Origin: Alphaproteobacteria bacterium
GTDB lineage: Bacteria > Pseudomonadota > Alphaproteobacteria > Sphingomonadales > Sphingomonadaceae
Length of the DNA stretch: 64,000 nucleotides
Assembly: GCA_030424845.1 (NCBI GenBank)
Contig: JAUHWC010000001.1
Span: 849,047 to 913,046, forward strand
Reading direction: 5' to 3'
In this document: one piece after another, positions 1 to 9,868 of the stretch
Layout of the letters: every line of letters starts with the position of its first letter
Position numbering within the stretch: position 1 is the first letter of the stretch
Translations under genes and position numbers: made by a program
Notes under the pieces: model-generated
The model's database searches: none
What the model saw: only the letters and a program-made list of their open reading frames with translations
What the model was told of the DNA's origin: nothing

Positions 1-2496
1 GTTGTGGGCACCGACCACGCCGGCATCGCCACGCAGATGGTGGTCGAGCGCCAGATGGAGGAGCGGCAGGACAAGCGCACCAACTACACCCGCGAACAGT
101 TCGTCGAGAAGGTGTGGGAGTGGAAGGAGGAATCAGGCGGCACGATCACCCGCCAGCTGCGCCGCCTGGGCTGTTCGATGGACTGGTCCAGGGAACAGTT
201 CACGATGGACGAGCACTTCACCCGCGCCGTGCTCAAGGTGTTCGTGGACCTCTACAACGAAGGCCTGATCTACCGCGACAAGCGGCTGGTGAACTGGGAC
301 CCGAAGCTGCGCACGGCGATCTCCGACCTGGAAGTGGAGACCGAGAACGTTCAGGGCGGCTTCTGGCACTTCAAGTACCCGCTCGCCGATGGCGTGACGC
401 TGGATAACGGGCAGGACTACATCGAAGTCGCCACCACGCGACCTGAAACGATGCTGGCGGACATGGCCGTGGCCGTGCACCCGACGGACGAGCGCTACAA
501 GTCCGTGATCGGCAAGCACGTTGTCCTGCCCATCACCGGCCGCCGCGTGCCTATCGTGGCAGACGAGCATGCCGATCCCGAACTGGGTTCGGGCGCGGTG
601 AAGATCACGCCGGGGCATGACTTCAACGACTTCGAGGTGGGCAAGCGCGCCGGGATTGCTCCCGCTGATATGCTCAACATGCTCGATGCCGATGCCAATG
701 TCTGCCAGACGGCGGACGGGCTGGTTCCGGCAGAATACATCGGCCTGCACCGCTTCAGGCGGGATGGCGAGGATGGCGCGCGCGAACTGGTGGTCGCCCG
801 CCTGAAGGAACAGGGCTTGCTGATCCCGCATGTCTCCAAGAACAAGAAGGGCGAGGAAGTCGAGCTTGATGCCGAGCCGCGCACCATCGCCACGCCCTTC
901 GGCGATCGCGGCGGGGTGGTGATCGAGCCATGGCTGACGGACCAGTGGTATGTGAATGCCGAAAAGCTGGCCGCCGCGCCCATCGCAGCAGTGAAGAACG
1001 GCGATATCGAGATTGTCCCCAAGACCTGGGAAAAGACCTTCTTCAACTGGATGGAAAACATCCAGCCGTGGTGCGTTTCGCGCCAGCTATGGTGGGGCCA
1101 CCGGATTCCGGCCTGGTATGCCGAGGATGGCTCCGACTATGTCGCCGAGACCGAAGAGGAGGCGCAGGCCCAGGCCGGTGCAGGCGTGGCCCTGACCCGC
1201 GACCCCGACGTGCTCGACACGTGGTTCTCTTCCGCCCTGTGGCCCTTCGCCACGCTGGGCTGGCCGGACGAGACGGACCTCTTCAAGAAATACTACCCCA
1301 ACGACCTGCTGGTTTCCGGCTTCGACATCCTGTTCTTCTGGGATGCGCGCATGATGATGCAGGGCATGAAGATGACCGGACAGGTGCCGTGGCCGCGGCT
1401 CTACCTGCACGGCCTCGTACGGGCGGCAGACGGCTCCAAGATGTCCAAGTCCAAGGGCAATGTGGTCGATCCGCTGATCCTGATCGACAAATATGGCGCC
1501 GATGCGCTGCGCTTCTTCATGGCGGCGATGGAAAGCCAGGGCCGCGACATCAAGATGGATGAGAAGCGCGTCGAAGGCTATCGCAACTTCGCCACCAAGC
1601 TGTGGAACGCCACCCGCTTCTGCGCCGCCAACGGCATCGGCGGTTCCTCCACCATCACCGCGCCCGCAGCCAGGCTGGCGGTGAACCAGTGGATCATCGG
1701 CGAAGTGCAGCAGACCGTGGAGGCGCTCGACAAGGCGATGGCGGAGCTGCGCTTCGATGCGGCGGCGAACTGTATCTACCACTTCACGTGGGACCGCTTC
1801 TGCGACTGGTACGTCGAACTGATCAAGCCCGTGCTGCAAGGCGAGGAAGAGGGCGAGGCCGCTGCCGAAACCCGCGAAGTGGCCGGCTGGGCGCTCGACC
1901 AGATCCTGGTGATGCTACACCCCTTCATGCCCTTCGTGACGGAAGAGCTGTGGAACGCACAAGGCGACCGGGACTACGAACTGATCCTCGCGAAATGGCC
2001 TGAGCCCAAGGCGAGCGTGAGCAAGCAGGCCACCGATGCCATCGACTGGGTCATCGCGCTGACCACCGCCACACGCGGTGCGCGCAACGAGCTGGGCATT
2101 TCTCCCGGCGAGAAGCTGGCGGCTTACTGCCCCGCCCCGTCCGATCTTGCCAAGAGCGTGGTCGAGCGCAGCGCGGCCGCTATCGAACGGCTTGCCCGCC
2201 TCACCCCGGTCGAGTTCGCCGAACCGCCGGCAGGCGCGGCCATGCAGGTTACCGCCGGGTCTGACGTGTTCATCGTGCCATTGGAAGGCGTGATCGACAT
2301 CGAGGCCGAACGCGCCCGCCTCGAAAAGGCGCTCGCCGCCTCGCAGAAGGAAGCCGGCTCGCTCGAAGGCCGGCTGGGCAATGCCAACTTCGTCGAACGC
2401 GCCAAGCCCGAAGCGGTGGAGAAGGCCCGCGAGGACCTTGCCCACCACAAGGCCGAGATCGAGCGGCTGTCGGGAGCGCTGGAACGGCTAGGCTAG
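1..2496 (+). CDS. valS: Valine--tRNA ligase, 5'-truncated by the window
   Basis: Class I aminoacyl-tRNA synthetase that charges tRNA-Val with valine in the cytoplasm. The window opens inside the gene: the visible protein starts at [12 protein letters not shown], just after the region that holds the HIGH signature, so roughly the first 60-70 residues are missing. The KMSKS loop (SKMSKSKGN) is encoded near 1436-1462. The editing domain lies between the two signatures, the helical anticodon-binding domain follows, and the last ~70 residues form the Glu/Lys-rich coiled-coil arm typical of ValRS. The frame is open to a TAG at 2494-2496. Identity is secure; only the true start is unseen. Confidence 0.97.
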   Translation, partial: VVGTDHAGIATQMVVERQMEERQDKRTNYTREQFVEKVWEWKEESGGTITRQLRRLGCSMDWSREQFTMDEHFTRAVLKVFVDLYNEGLIYRDKRLVNWDPKLRTAISDLEVETENVQGGFWHFKYPLADGVTLDNGQDYIEVATTRPETMLADMAVAVHPTDERYKSVIGKHVVLPITGRRVPIVADEHADPELGSGAVKITPGHDFNDFEVGKRAGIAPADMLNMLDADANVCQTADGLVPAEYIGLHRFRRDGEDGARELVVARLKEQGLLIPHVSKNKKGEEVELDAEPRTIATPFGDRGGVVIEPWLTDQWYVNAEKLAAAPIAAVKNGDIEIVPKTWEKTFFNWMENIQPWCVSRQLWWGHRIPAWYAEDGSDYVAETEEEAQAQAGAGVALTRDPDVLDTWFSSALWPFATLGWPDETDLFKKYYPNDLLVSGFDILFFWDARMMMQGMKMTGQVPWPRLYLHGLVRAADGSKMSKSKGNVVDPLILIDKYGADALRFFMAAMESQGRDIKMDEKRVEGYRNFATKLWNATRFCAANGIGGSSTITAPAARLAVNQWIIGEVQQTVEALDKAMAELRFDAAANCIYHFTWDRFCDWYVELIKPVLQGEEEGEAAAETREVAGWALDQILVMLHPFMPFVTEELWNAQGDRDYELILAKWPEPKASVSKQATDAIDWVIALTTATRGARNELGISPGEKLAAYCPAPSDLAKSVVERSAAAIERLARLTPVEFAEPPAGAAMQVTAGSDVFIVPLEGVIDIEAERARLEKALAASQKEAGSLEGRLGNANFVERAKPEAVEKAREDLAHHKAEIERLSGALERLG

Positions 2497-2640
2497 GGAA
2501 ACCTTGTGCAATCGACTTTTCCTACAGCCGCAAAACTGTGGCATGGGGCAAGAATGACAAAGTCAAATACCCTGCGATCGGCTGGTTTCCGCTGCTTTGC
2601 GGAGCCTGTTCGCATGGGGAGTGTTTTGCTGCGCAGGACC

Positions 2641-2658
2641 GTGTTCCATGCGTTCCAT
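2641..2658 (+). repeat. Dispersed motif copy 1, upstream of queE
   Basis: GTGTTCCATGCGTTCCAT. It differs at one base from a copy at 26629-26646 upstream of chpT. Similarity extends, more weakly, about 20-40 bases to the left of both copies, and both sit 27-45 bases before a start codon. Function is unknown; a regulatory site or a small dispersed repeat are the two options. Confidence 0.55.
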
Positions 2659-2684
2659 CCGTCCAGCATTTGCGGTGAAACCTC

Positions 2685-3419
2685 GTGAGCCTGACCCTTG
2701 CGACACAAGCTCCCGGCGAGCCGGAAATCTTCGCCTCGGTGCAAGGCGAAGGGCCGAGCGCGGGGCGGCCCGTTGCTTTCCTGCGCCTGTCGCGCTGCAA
2801 CCTGGCCTGCACCTGGTGCGACACACCCTACACCTGGCATTTCGAAGGCGACAATCGCCCTCATCGCGGCAGCGAAACCTATGACCGCACGGCCAACCAG
2901 GTCAGCCTTGACGTGCATGACGTGGCGCAGCGCATCAAGGCGCTGGGGCAGGACAGGCTGGTGATCACCGGCGGCGAACCCTTGTTGCAGGCGGCCAAGC
3001 TGGCGGACATGCTGGCGCACCTGCCGGGCATCAGCGTGGAGATCGAAACCAACGGCACCGTGCGCCCCATCGCCCGGCTGGACGTGCTGGTGGACCAGTA
3101 CAATGTCAGCCCCAAGCTTTCCCACTCCGGCAATCCGGCAGACCTCGCCCTCATCCCCGAGATGCTCGATTTCTGGGCCAGCGAGCCGCGTGCCTTCCTG
3201 AAGTTCGTGATCGCCGGCGAAGAGGATGTGGACGAGGTGCTCAGCCTCCAGCGCAAGCACCATATCCCGCCCTCGCGTATCTTCCTGATGCCGGAAGGCA
3301 CCGACAGCGAAACGATCCGCGCAAGGGAGAAATGGCTTTCTGCGCTATGCATCGAGCATGGCCTTCGTCTAAGCGACCGCCTCCATATCCACCTGTACGG
3401 GGACACGCGCGGGACATGA
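2685..3419 (+). CDS. queE: 7-carboxy-7-deazaguanine synthase (QueE)
   Basis: Radical SAM enzyme of queuosine biosynthesis that converts 6-carboxytetrahydropterin to 7-carboxy-7-deazaguanine. The 244-residue protein carries the CxxxCxxC iron-sulfur cluster motif at Cys38, Cys42 and Cys45 (CNLACTWC), followed by the TGGEPLLQ SAM-binding segment, both as in the QueE family. The start is GTG at 2685; no ATG lies nearby in frame. The stop overlaps the ATG of the following MATE gene by four bases (ATGA), so the two are probably co-translated. Queuosine genes such as queC and queD are not in view. Confidence 0.93.
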   Translation: MSLTLATQAPGEPEIFASVQGEGPSAGRPVAFLRLSRCNLACTWCDTPYTWHFEGDNRPHRGSETYDRTANQVSLDVHDVAQRIKALGQDRLVITGGEPLLQAAKLADMLAHLPGISVEIETNGTVRPIARLDVLVDQYNVSPKLSHSGNPADLALIPEMLDFWASEPRAFLKFVIAGEEDVDEVLSLQRKHHIPPSRIFLMPEGTDSETIRAREKWLSALCIEHGLRLSDRLHIHLYGDTRGT

Positions 3420-4897
3420 GCAGCACGCCTGCCAGCAATGACGAGACAGCAGCCGCGCCGAAGGGCCGGATGAAGGGCGACCTGACGCAAGGCCCGATCA
3501 TGCCCACGCTGCTGATGTTCAGCGTGCCCACGCTGCTGTCGAGCGCGCTGCAATCTTTGAACGGCACGATCAATTCGATCTGGGTCGGACGGTTGATCGG
3601 CGAGGAGGCGCTGGCCGCCACCGCCAATGCCAACATCATCATGTTCCTGATGTCGGCCGCCGCATTCGGCCTGGGCATGGCGGGCACGGTGAAGATCGGC
3701 CAGCGTTTCGGCGCACGCAATATTGACGGTGCGCGGCGCACCTTCGGCACCGCCGTGGGTTTCTCCTTCATCGTGATGACGGTGATCGCTGCCATCGGCT
3801 TTGTCTTTACCGCGCCCTTGCTGGACCTGCTCGGCACGCCCGGACCGGCCTGGCAACTGGCCTTCGACTACCTGCGCATGCTGTTCGTTTCCATGCCCGT
3901 GGTGATGGCATCGATCATCCTGCAGATGGGCCTGCGCGGATCAGGCGATGCCCGCACGCCGCTGATCTTCATGGGGCTGACCGTGGTGCTGGACGTGATC
4001 TTCAACCCGATCCTGATCACCGGCTGGGGGCCGTTCCCCGAACTCGGCATCACCGGCTCTGCCCTGTCGATGGTGATCGCGGCGGTGACCAGCTTCGTCG
4101 CGATGGTTCTCTATCTCTACGCGAAAGACCTGCCACTGCGCCTGCGCGGACCGGAACTTGCCTATCTGAAGCCCGATAGCCAGGAGCTGACCTACATCAT
4201 CGCCAAGGGCGTGCCGATGGGTGCGCAGATGCTGGTGGTGAGCGCGGCCGGCATCATCATGGTCGGCCTTGTCAACCAGGAAGGACTGATGACGGCAGCG
4301 GCCTATGGCGCGGTGATGCAGTTGTTCACCTATATCCAGATGCCGGCGATGGCGATTGGCGGGGCGATCAGCGCGATTGCCGCGCAATATATCGGCGCCG
4401 GCAAGTGGGATGGCCTGGGAGGGCTCACCAGGGCCGGCCTGATCGTCCAGTTCGTGATGACCGGAACGGTCACCGTCCTGCTGCTGCTGTTTGACCGGCC
4501 CGCGCTCGTGCTGTTCCTCGGTTCGGGCAGCCCGGCGGTGCCGCTTGCCCAGCACATGCAGCTGCTCTCCAGCTGGAACTTCGTCATCTTCGGGGTGACG
4601 ATGGTGCTCACTTCGGTGATGCGCGCAGGCGGTGCGGTATGGGTGCCGCTGGCGATTCTCGCGATATCCCTCTACCCGGTGCGCCTCGGCTTCTACTACC
4701 TCACCTATGATGCGCTGGCCGCCGATGCGATCTGGTGGTCCTATCCGGTCAGCGCCTTTGCGGCCCTGCTGATGGCATGGTGGGCCTATGCCAGCCCCGG
4801 CTGGCGCGCGCGGGCCGAAGCGGAAAGCGCCGAAGAAGCGATGGAACAGGCGCATGCCGACGGCCAGCCCGCCGGGCGGATGACTCCCGATTTGTGA
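3416..4897 (+). CDS. MATE family efflux transporter
   Basis: Inner-membrane multidrug/toxin extruder of the MATE family (NorM/DinF type), driven by a Na+ or H+ gradient. The protein is 493 residues with about 12 hydrophobic helices in two homologous halves; the first helix region holds the typical IMPTLLMFSVPTLLSSALQSL segment. The frame is open for 28 codons upstream, but the ATG at 3416 is preferred because it overlaps the queE stop as ATGA and the upstream residues do not look like MATE sequence. Substrate cannot be told from sequence; the pairing with queE may be only positional. Confidence 0.9.
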   Translation: MSSTPASNDETAAAPKGRMKGDLTQGPIMPTLLMFSVPTLLSSALQSLNGTINSIWVGRLIGEEALAATANANIIMFLMSAAAFGLGMAGTVKIGQRFGARNIDGARRTFGTAVGFSFIVMTVIAAIGFVFTAPLLDLLGTPGPAWQLAFDYLRMLFVSMPVVMASIILQMGLRGSGDARTPLIFMGLTVVLDVIFNPILITGWGPFPELGITGSALSMVIAAVTSFVAMVLYLYAKDLPLRLRGPELAYLKPDSQELTYIIAKGVPMGAQMLVVSAAGIIMVGLVNQEGLMTAAAYGAVMQLFTYIQMPAMAIGGAISAIAAQYIGAGKWDGLGGLTRAGLIVQFVMTGTVTVLLLLFDRPALVLFLGSGSPAVPLAQHMQLLSSWNFVIFGVTMVLTSVMRAGGAVWVPLAILAISLYPVRLGFYYLTYDALAADAIWWSYPVSAFAALLMAWWAYASPGWRARAEAESAEEAMEQAHADGQPAGRMTPDL

Positions 4898-4907
4898 GTT
4901 CGGGTTG

Positions 4908-4929
4908 CGAAGGCGCATCCGCGCCTTCG
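4908..4929. terminator. Perfect hairpin between convergent genes
   Basis: A 9-bp perfect stem (CGAAGGCGC / GCGCCTTCG) closes a 4-base ATCC loop between the MATE gene and the convergent HerA-like gene. There is no T-run on either side, so it is a terminator-like hairpin rather than a classical rho-independent terminator. The rest of 4898-5055 shows nothing recognisable. Confidence 0.4.
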
Positions 4930-5055
4930 TCCTCGCAATCCCTCGCGTGGCCGAATTGCGCTTTCCTACCCGGTTGGCGGGAGTTCGAGCCAGCCAAGCC
5001 GGACGGATGCCCCGCGCCCGGCGTCCGGGTGGCCAGGAATACCCGCTAGGCAACG

Positions 5056-6756
5056 TCAGTTGCCTTGCGTTCTCCAGCGCTGGACCACGCGTTCGACCTG
5101 CTCTTCCTCGCCGCCTTCCTCGCTCCACAGTTCCACGAAGCTCGGGTCTTCGGAAGCGGGCCGCTTGCTTTCCTCGAGGTTGTCGAAGTTCACGTGGATC
5201 GGGATCGACACGCCCTCGCCGCAGATGATGCATTCGCGATTGCGCAGCGCCGGGATGGAATCGAGGAAACCGCGCGCGCCTTCGGGCATGGCGGATTTGA
5301 CGAAGGCCTGGTCGCGATCGTTGTTGAGGCGCATGGAAATGATCGTGCCGCATTGCGACAGCACGCCTTCGGCGAGGTCGGACGGACGCTGGGTGATGAG
5401 GCCCAGCGAGATGCCGTATTTACGGCCTTCCTTGGCGATGCGGGACAGGATCTGCCCGACCGAGGAACCATCGGCGTTCTTCTCGTTGGGCACGTAGCGG
5501 TGGGCTTCCTCGCACACCAGCAGGATCGGCCGAGTCTTTTCGTGCCGGCCCCAGATCGCGAAGTCGAACACCATGCGTGACAGCACGGCGACAACGGTGC
5601 TGGTGATGTCCGAGGGGACACCGGACACATCGATGATGGAGATCGGCTTGCCCTCGCCGGGCATGCGGAAGACCTTGGAGATGAACTCCGCCATCGTGTC
5701 GCCCACCAGCATGCCGGAGAACATGAACTGGTAGCGCGGATCGGCCTTCAGTTCCTCGATCTTGGTCTTGATGCGCATGTAGGGGGCGGACGTGGTGGAC
5801 TTGTCCAGCTTGCCCATCTCGTCCTGCAGCATGTTGGTCAGGTCGCTGAGCAGGTAGGGGATCGGCGAGTCGACGGTGATCTTGCCCATCTCCTTGGCCA
5901 TGCGGTTCTTCGAACGCGCAGCCAGCAGGCACTTTGCCAGGATGTCCTTGTCTTCCTGCAACTCGTTGCCACTGGAACGCAACAGGACTTCGCAGTGCTC
6001 CTCGAAGTTTAGCAGCCAGTAGGGCATCTGCAGGTTGGAAACGTCGTAGATCTGCCCGGTGTTGCGGAAGGCGGCGGAATATTCGCCGTGCGGGTCGATC
6101 ATCACGATATGCCCCTGCGGCGCCGCCTGGCAGATGCGGTGCAGGATCAGCGCGGCGCTGGTGGACTTACCGGTACCGGTGGAGCCCAGCAGCGCGAAGT
6201 GCTTGCCCAGCATGGCATCGATATAGATGCCGGCGCGGATGTCCTTGGTGGGATAGACGGTGCCGATCTGGATCGCGCTGCGTCCGTCACTGGCATAGAT
6301 CTGGCGCAGGTCGTCGGTGGTGGCCGGGAAGATCAGCGCGCCGGGAATCGGATAGCGGGTCACACCGCGGCGGAAACCGTGGATCTTGCCGGTCAGCTTT
6401 TCTTCCACGCCTTCGCCCATGAAGTCGATGTTGGCGACAATGGAGTTGCCTTCGGAACGGCGATCCTGGCGCTGGTTGCGCACACTGGCGAGCAGCCAGC
6501 CGTCGTTGGTGCGGATCTTGATCTGGCTGCCCACCTGACCGGCAAGGGCGATGGAGGGATCAGGATCTTCGCTGCACTGGTTGAGGCGCTGCATGTCGAG
6601 CGCGATCTGGGAGCCGGAACCAGCGATTTCGAGCACCACGCCGATGGGCTGGGTCGCATTGTCGATCGAAACATCATGAGCCGCAGCACCTGCAGGTGCC
6701 CCGGTGGGAGAAGGTTGGCGGGCCTGTTGGACCGGCGGCCGCGACATATCACTCAT
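5056..6756 (-). CDS. HerA/DUF87-type ATP-binding protein
   Basis: Hexameric translocase-like ATPase of the HerA/FtsK superfamily (DUF87), 566 residues. An N-terminal low-complexity segment of ~30 residues is followed by a beta-rich HAS-barrel-like region and then Walker A GSTGTGKST (about residues 189-197). A Walker B ILLVCEEAHRY and an arginine-finger region with GLITQRPSDL follow, all typical of HerA. In bacteria these proteins act in DNA processing, with a NurA nuclease in archaea; no nurA gene lies next to this one. It stands as a single transcription unit, with the stop TGA at 5056-5058. Confidence 0.85.
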   Translation of the reverse strand: MSDMSRPPVQQARQPSPTGAPAGAAAHDVSIDNATQPIGVVLEIAGSGSQIALDMQRLNQCSEDPDPSIALAGQVGSQIKIRTNDGWLLASVRNQRQDRRSEGNSIVANIDFMGEGVEEKLTGKIHGFRRGVTRYPIPGALIFPATTDDLRQIYASDGRSAIQIGTVYPTKDIRAGIYIDAMLGKHFALLGSTGTGKSTSAALILHRICQAAPQGHIVMIDPHGEYSAAFRNTGQIYDVSNLQMPYWLLNFEEHCEVLLRSSGNELQEDKDILAKCLLAARSKNRMAKEMGKITVDSPIPYLLSDLTNMLQDEMGKLDKSTTSAPYMRIKTKIEELKADPRYQFMFSGMLVGDTMAEFISKVFRMPGEGKPISIIDVSGVPSDITSTVVAVLSRMVFDFAIWGRHEKTRPILLVCEEAHRYVPNEKNADGSSVGQILSRIAKEGRKYGISLGLITQRPSDLAEGVLSQCGTIISMRLNNDRDQAFVKSAMPEGARGFLDSIPALRNRECIICGEGVSIPIHVNFDNLEESKRPASEDPSFVELWSEEGGEEEQVERVVQRWRTQGN

Positions 6757-6892
6757 GCTTTGCGCTCACATCATTGCACCAAACGTCATGCGTGGAGCTA
6801 GCGGCTCGAGGTTAAGATCGCGTCAATCGTGGAAGAAAACCAATTGCGCACAGCATCTTGGGCCGACAGGTCCGGTTGGTATCCGGCTTTCG

Positions 6893-7666
6893 TCAGACCA
6901 GGGCGAACAGCCGCCCGGCCGCCCAGCCCATGAACAGCGAAAGCGCCACCGCAAGCAGGCCATAGGCGAAGGAATTCTCCTCCGCCTGCTCGGCCACGTC
7001 GCGATCGAAGCCTTCCTTTCGCACGAATACTTCCGAGCTGGCCGCCGCGATCACGCGGCCATCGCGAACGGCAAAGGTTTCAGCGATATAGCGGCCAACC
7101 ACCACGTTTGACGGCAAGTAGATGCGCGACTGGTACAGGACACCCTCGCTGATCGAGACTCCATTCTCGTTCTGCTGGAAGAGCTCGCTGTCCCGCCTCA
7201 AGTCGACCAAGCCGCTGGTGAAGCGGGCGTGCTGTTCGGGATCAATCGTGCCGGTGGGTGACAACTGCAGGTAATCGAGGCCGAATTCGTAGATCGCGGC
7301 GGTGCTTTCATCGACGATCTCGTCAATCGGCGCGGAACTGGCGAGGCCGAAGAAGGAAGGCACGGAGCGCAACGACATCGCTTCCGCGTTGATCCAGATA
7401 CCGGCAAAGCGCTGCTTCTCGCGGATCTGGACCGGCTCGGACGGACCGCGCAGGATCACCACGATATCGAAGTCATCGCCCGCCCTGCTGCCATCGGGAT
7501 CAAGCAGCGCGCCATAGAGCAGCAAGGTCTGGCCGGTGAAGCCCTGCTGCACCAGCACCTCGTGCTGGCTGACTTCGGACACGAGGATGGGATCCCTCGC
7601 CTGGCCCAGCGCAGCACCGGGCAAGGCAACAAGTGCAAGAAGCAAGATGGCGAACCAGCGCCTCAT
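6893..7666 (-). CDS. TIGR02186 family membrane-anchored protein
   Basis: A 257-residue conserved alphaproteobacterial protein of unknown biochemical role. It has an N-terminal signal peptide (RRWFAILLLALVALPGAALGQ), a long periplasmic beta-rich domain and one C-terminal transmembrane helix (about residues 235-254), so it is probably anchored in the inner membrane facing the periplasm. The ATG at 7664-7666 overlaps the stop of the TauE-type transporter gene as ATGA, so the two are co-translated. This family is repeatedly found beside TauE/SafE exporters, which suggests an accessory role in the same transport. Confidence 0.85.
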   Translation of the reverse strand: MRRWFAILLLALVALPGAALGQARDPILVSEVSQHEVLVQQGFTGQTLLLYGALLDPDGSRAGDDFDIVVILRGPSEPVQIREKQRFAGIWINAEAMSLRSVPSFFGLASSAPIDEIVDESTAAIYEFGLDYLQLSPTGTIDPEQHARFTSGLVDLRRDSELFQQNENGVSISEGVLYQSRIYLPSNVVVGRYIAETFAVRDGRVIAAASSEVFVRKEGFDRDVAEQAEENSFAYGLLAVALSLFMGWAAGRLFALV

Positions 7667-8574
7667 AACGGCGTTACCGTGTAGAAGGCATCGGGGATGA
7701 CAAACAGGCCGAACAGCATCACCGCCGCCACGATCAGCACGATCACGGCCAGGCACAGGCGCAGCAGTTCCGGCTTGGCCGACAGTGCGATGCGCGTGCC
7801 GATCTGCGCGCCCGAGACGGAGCCGATCAGCAAGAGGCCTGCCAGCACGATGTCGACAGCCTGCGTGGTCAGCGCATGGACCATGGTGGTCATCATCGTC
7901 ACGAACAGGATGTTGAACAGCGATGTGCCGACGACGACATTGGCGCTCATGCCCAGGATGTAGAGCATCACCGGCACCATGATGAATCCGCCACCCACGC
8001 CCATCAGCATCGTCAGGATGCCCACAACGATCCCCATGATGAACGGCCCCAGCGGCGAGATGTAGAGGCCGGACCGATAGAACCGCCAGCGCATCGGCAG
8101 GGCGGCGATCAGCGGGTGGTGGCGGCGCTTGGCCGCACGGCGCTTTTCCTGCGGCTTGCGGTTGAGGGCCTGGATACTCTCGTGCCCCATCAGCGTGCCG
8201 ATGGTGCCAAGCAGGATCACGTAGAGCAGGTTGATGACCACATCGATCTGGCCGAATGCTGTCAGCAGGTTGAAGATGCCTGCACCAAGCAAGGCACCGA
8301 TCAGGCCGCCGGCAACCACCACGCCGCCCATCTGGTAATCCACGCCGCCCCTCTTGGACTGCGCAATCACACCCGAAACGCTGGCCCCCGTCACCTGCGT
8401 CGCGGCCGATGCCGCGGCTACCGTGGGCGGAATTCCGGAAAAGATCAGCAAGGGCGTGGTCAGGAACCCGCCGCCGACACCGAAGATGCCGGAAAGGATG
8501 CCCGTAAGCCCGCCAAGCACCACGATCCACAGGCCATTGATGGCAAGGTTCGCAATGGGGAGGTAGACATCCAT
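7663..8574 (-). CDS. Sulfite exporter TauE/SafE family transporter (TSUP)
   Basis: Inner-membrane anion exporter of the TSUP family, 303 residues with about eight hydrophobic helices in two halves. Both halves carry the family's glycine-rich signatures, GIFGVGGGFLTTPLL near residue 30 and LMGVGGGFIMVPVML near residue 195. A basic cytoplasmic loop (about residues 140-160, rich in Lys/Arg) separates the halves. Likely cargo is sulfite or a sulfonated organic anion, but this is family inference. It is translationally coupled to the TIGR02186 gene downstream. Confidence 0.92.
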   Translation of the reverse strand: MDVYLPIANLAINGLWIVVLGGLTGILSGIFGVGGGFLTTPLLIFSGIPPTVAAASAATQVTGASVSGVIAQSKRGGVDYQMGGVVVAGGLIGALLGAGIFNLLTAFGQIDVVINLLYVILLGTIGTLMGHESIQALNRKPQEKRRAAKRRHHPLIAALPMRWRFYRSGLYISPLGPFIMGIVVGILTMLMGVGGGFIMVPVMLYILGMSANVVVGTSLFNILFVTMMTTMVHALTTQAVDIVLAGLLLIGSVSGAQIGTRIALSAKPELLRLCLAVIVLIVAAVMLFGLFVIPDAFYTVTPL

Positions 8575-8629
8575 GAATCGCGCCTAACGCATAGACGCGA
8601 TTGATTGAAGGTGAATGGTGCCCTCCGAC

Positions 8630-9868
8630 CTAAAATCCGGCGGATAGTGTGAGCGCAGGGCCACTAGCCGGCTCGGCATCACCGGCCACGCGGAAGCGGT
8701 AATCAGCGGCCACCCGTCCGCGCGTATCGCCCAGGCGGAAGGTGACAGAGGCACTTGGGCCCACGTCCAGCCTTTCGCCATCCTCCTGTGCACCGCCCCA
8801 GGCGGCAGCCCCGGCCCTGAGGTCGAAATCTCCAGCCGAAGCGAGGCTGCGATCGACGCGCAGCTGCCCGTCCACGAAGCCCGTGGCGAAATCACCCCCG
8901 ACGTATCCGGCCTGGAGATAGGCCTCGGCCTGCAATCCGCCGGGCAACTTTTGCGGTGCCAAATCGGTGACAGCGTAGGCCGCCGGACGCACCTCGCTTC
9001 CCTGCGCCCTCTCGCTGATGCGCATTTCTGCAGCGATACGGATCGGCATGCGGGCGAGCGGTCGTGCAGAAAGCCCGGCGGCCACTTTTTGCTCGCTGGC
9101 TCCCTGAAGGACAGCGGTCCCCCGCAGATAGGCCTGCGGGCGCATCCCGCTCTTGGGAGCAAGCTCATAGCGGACCACGGCCCCCATCTGGCTGCGGCCA
9201 TAGGAAGGCCTGCCGGATGTAAACGGCGTGGTCGTGTCATCCCGCCACAAGAGCTAGCCATCGGCGGACCAGCGGCTGCGCGCGTCTCCGGAGCGACCAG
9301 CCATCGCGAGCGGCGCTGGCGCCGCATCAGGCAGTCTGGCTGCAGTGACGAGGGAATCTGGCGCAGCCGGTTCTGGCGTGGAAGCATCGCCAAGGGCCCG
9401 GCGGTAGAACGCAGCCAGTTCCGGGGGGATCTCCATATGCGCGAAGCCGGCAGCGGCGAGCAGCGTATGCCCCGCCGCCATACGCATCGGCGGATAGGGA
9501 GCACCGTTCGCGGCCACCGGCCTGGCCGAAGGCTCGCCCTGCCCTGCTTCGAGCTTGCCCAGGTTTGCCGGATCGTTCCAGCCGCCATCAGGCAGGGGAA
9601 GCACCGGCTGGATTGTCGGCGCGCGCGGTTCGGCAGGCCGACCGGCAGGTGCGGAAGGCACAGCAGGATTGTGCTGCCGGCCAGCGGACGGGGCCAACTC
9701 CTCGCTGGCGACACCATTCGCCAAGGGAAGGACATCCCCGTATCCTTCAGGCAGGGGCGATGCCCAGGTGACGACGCGAAACGCGCCCCAGGCCATGAAC
9801 AACAGGCCTAACACGAGTATCGGTTGGCCGCGCAGGCCCTTGCCTGATCCTGACCGGCGTTTGCTCAC
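8630..9868 (-). pseudogene. NfrA C-terminal-like protein interrupted by an in-frame TAG
   Basis: One continuous minus-strand frame from GTG at 9868 to the stop at 8630, broken only by a TAG at 9254-9256. The GTG overlaps the stop of the upstream glycosyltransferase as GTGA. The first part has one transmembrane helix (about residues 15-30) and a long Pro/Ala-rich linker. The part after the stop is ~207 residues of alternating hydrophobic repeats ending in LTLSAGF, like a C-terminal outer-membrane beta-strand. The stretch reads ...WSADG, stop, LLWRDD..., so the TAG probably replaces a TGG Trp codon. It could be a true nonsense mutation, a sequencing error, or two genes. Similarity to the NfrA C-terminus is inferred from the pairing with an NfrB-like gene. 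Confidence 0.7.

Noticed and set aside
133..831. Long antisense frames inside valS and other GC-rich genes
   Set aside because: They are the usual shadow frames of GC-rich coding sequence, with no domain, start context or family pattern of their own.
2497..2684. PreQ1 riboswitch before queE
   Set aside because: No preQ1-type H-type pseudoknot or its conserved C-rich and A-rich segments could be found.
8584..9735. Open frame of 383 codons on the minus strand, overlapping the broken NfrA-like gene
   Set aside because: Composition is Arg/Ser/Pro-rich without hydrophobic pattern; it is the shadow frame of the interrupted gene.
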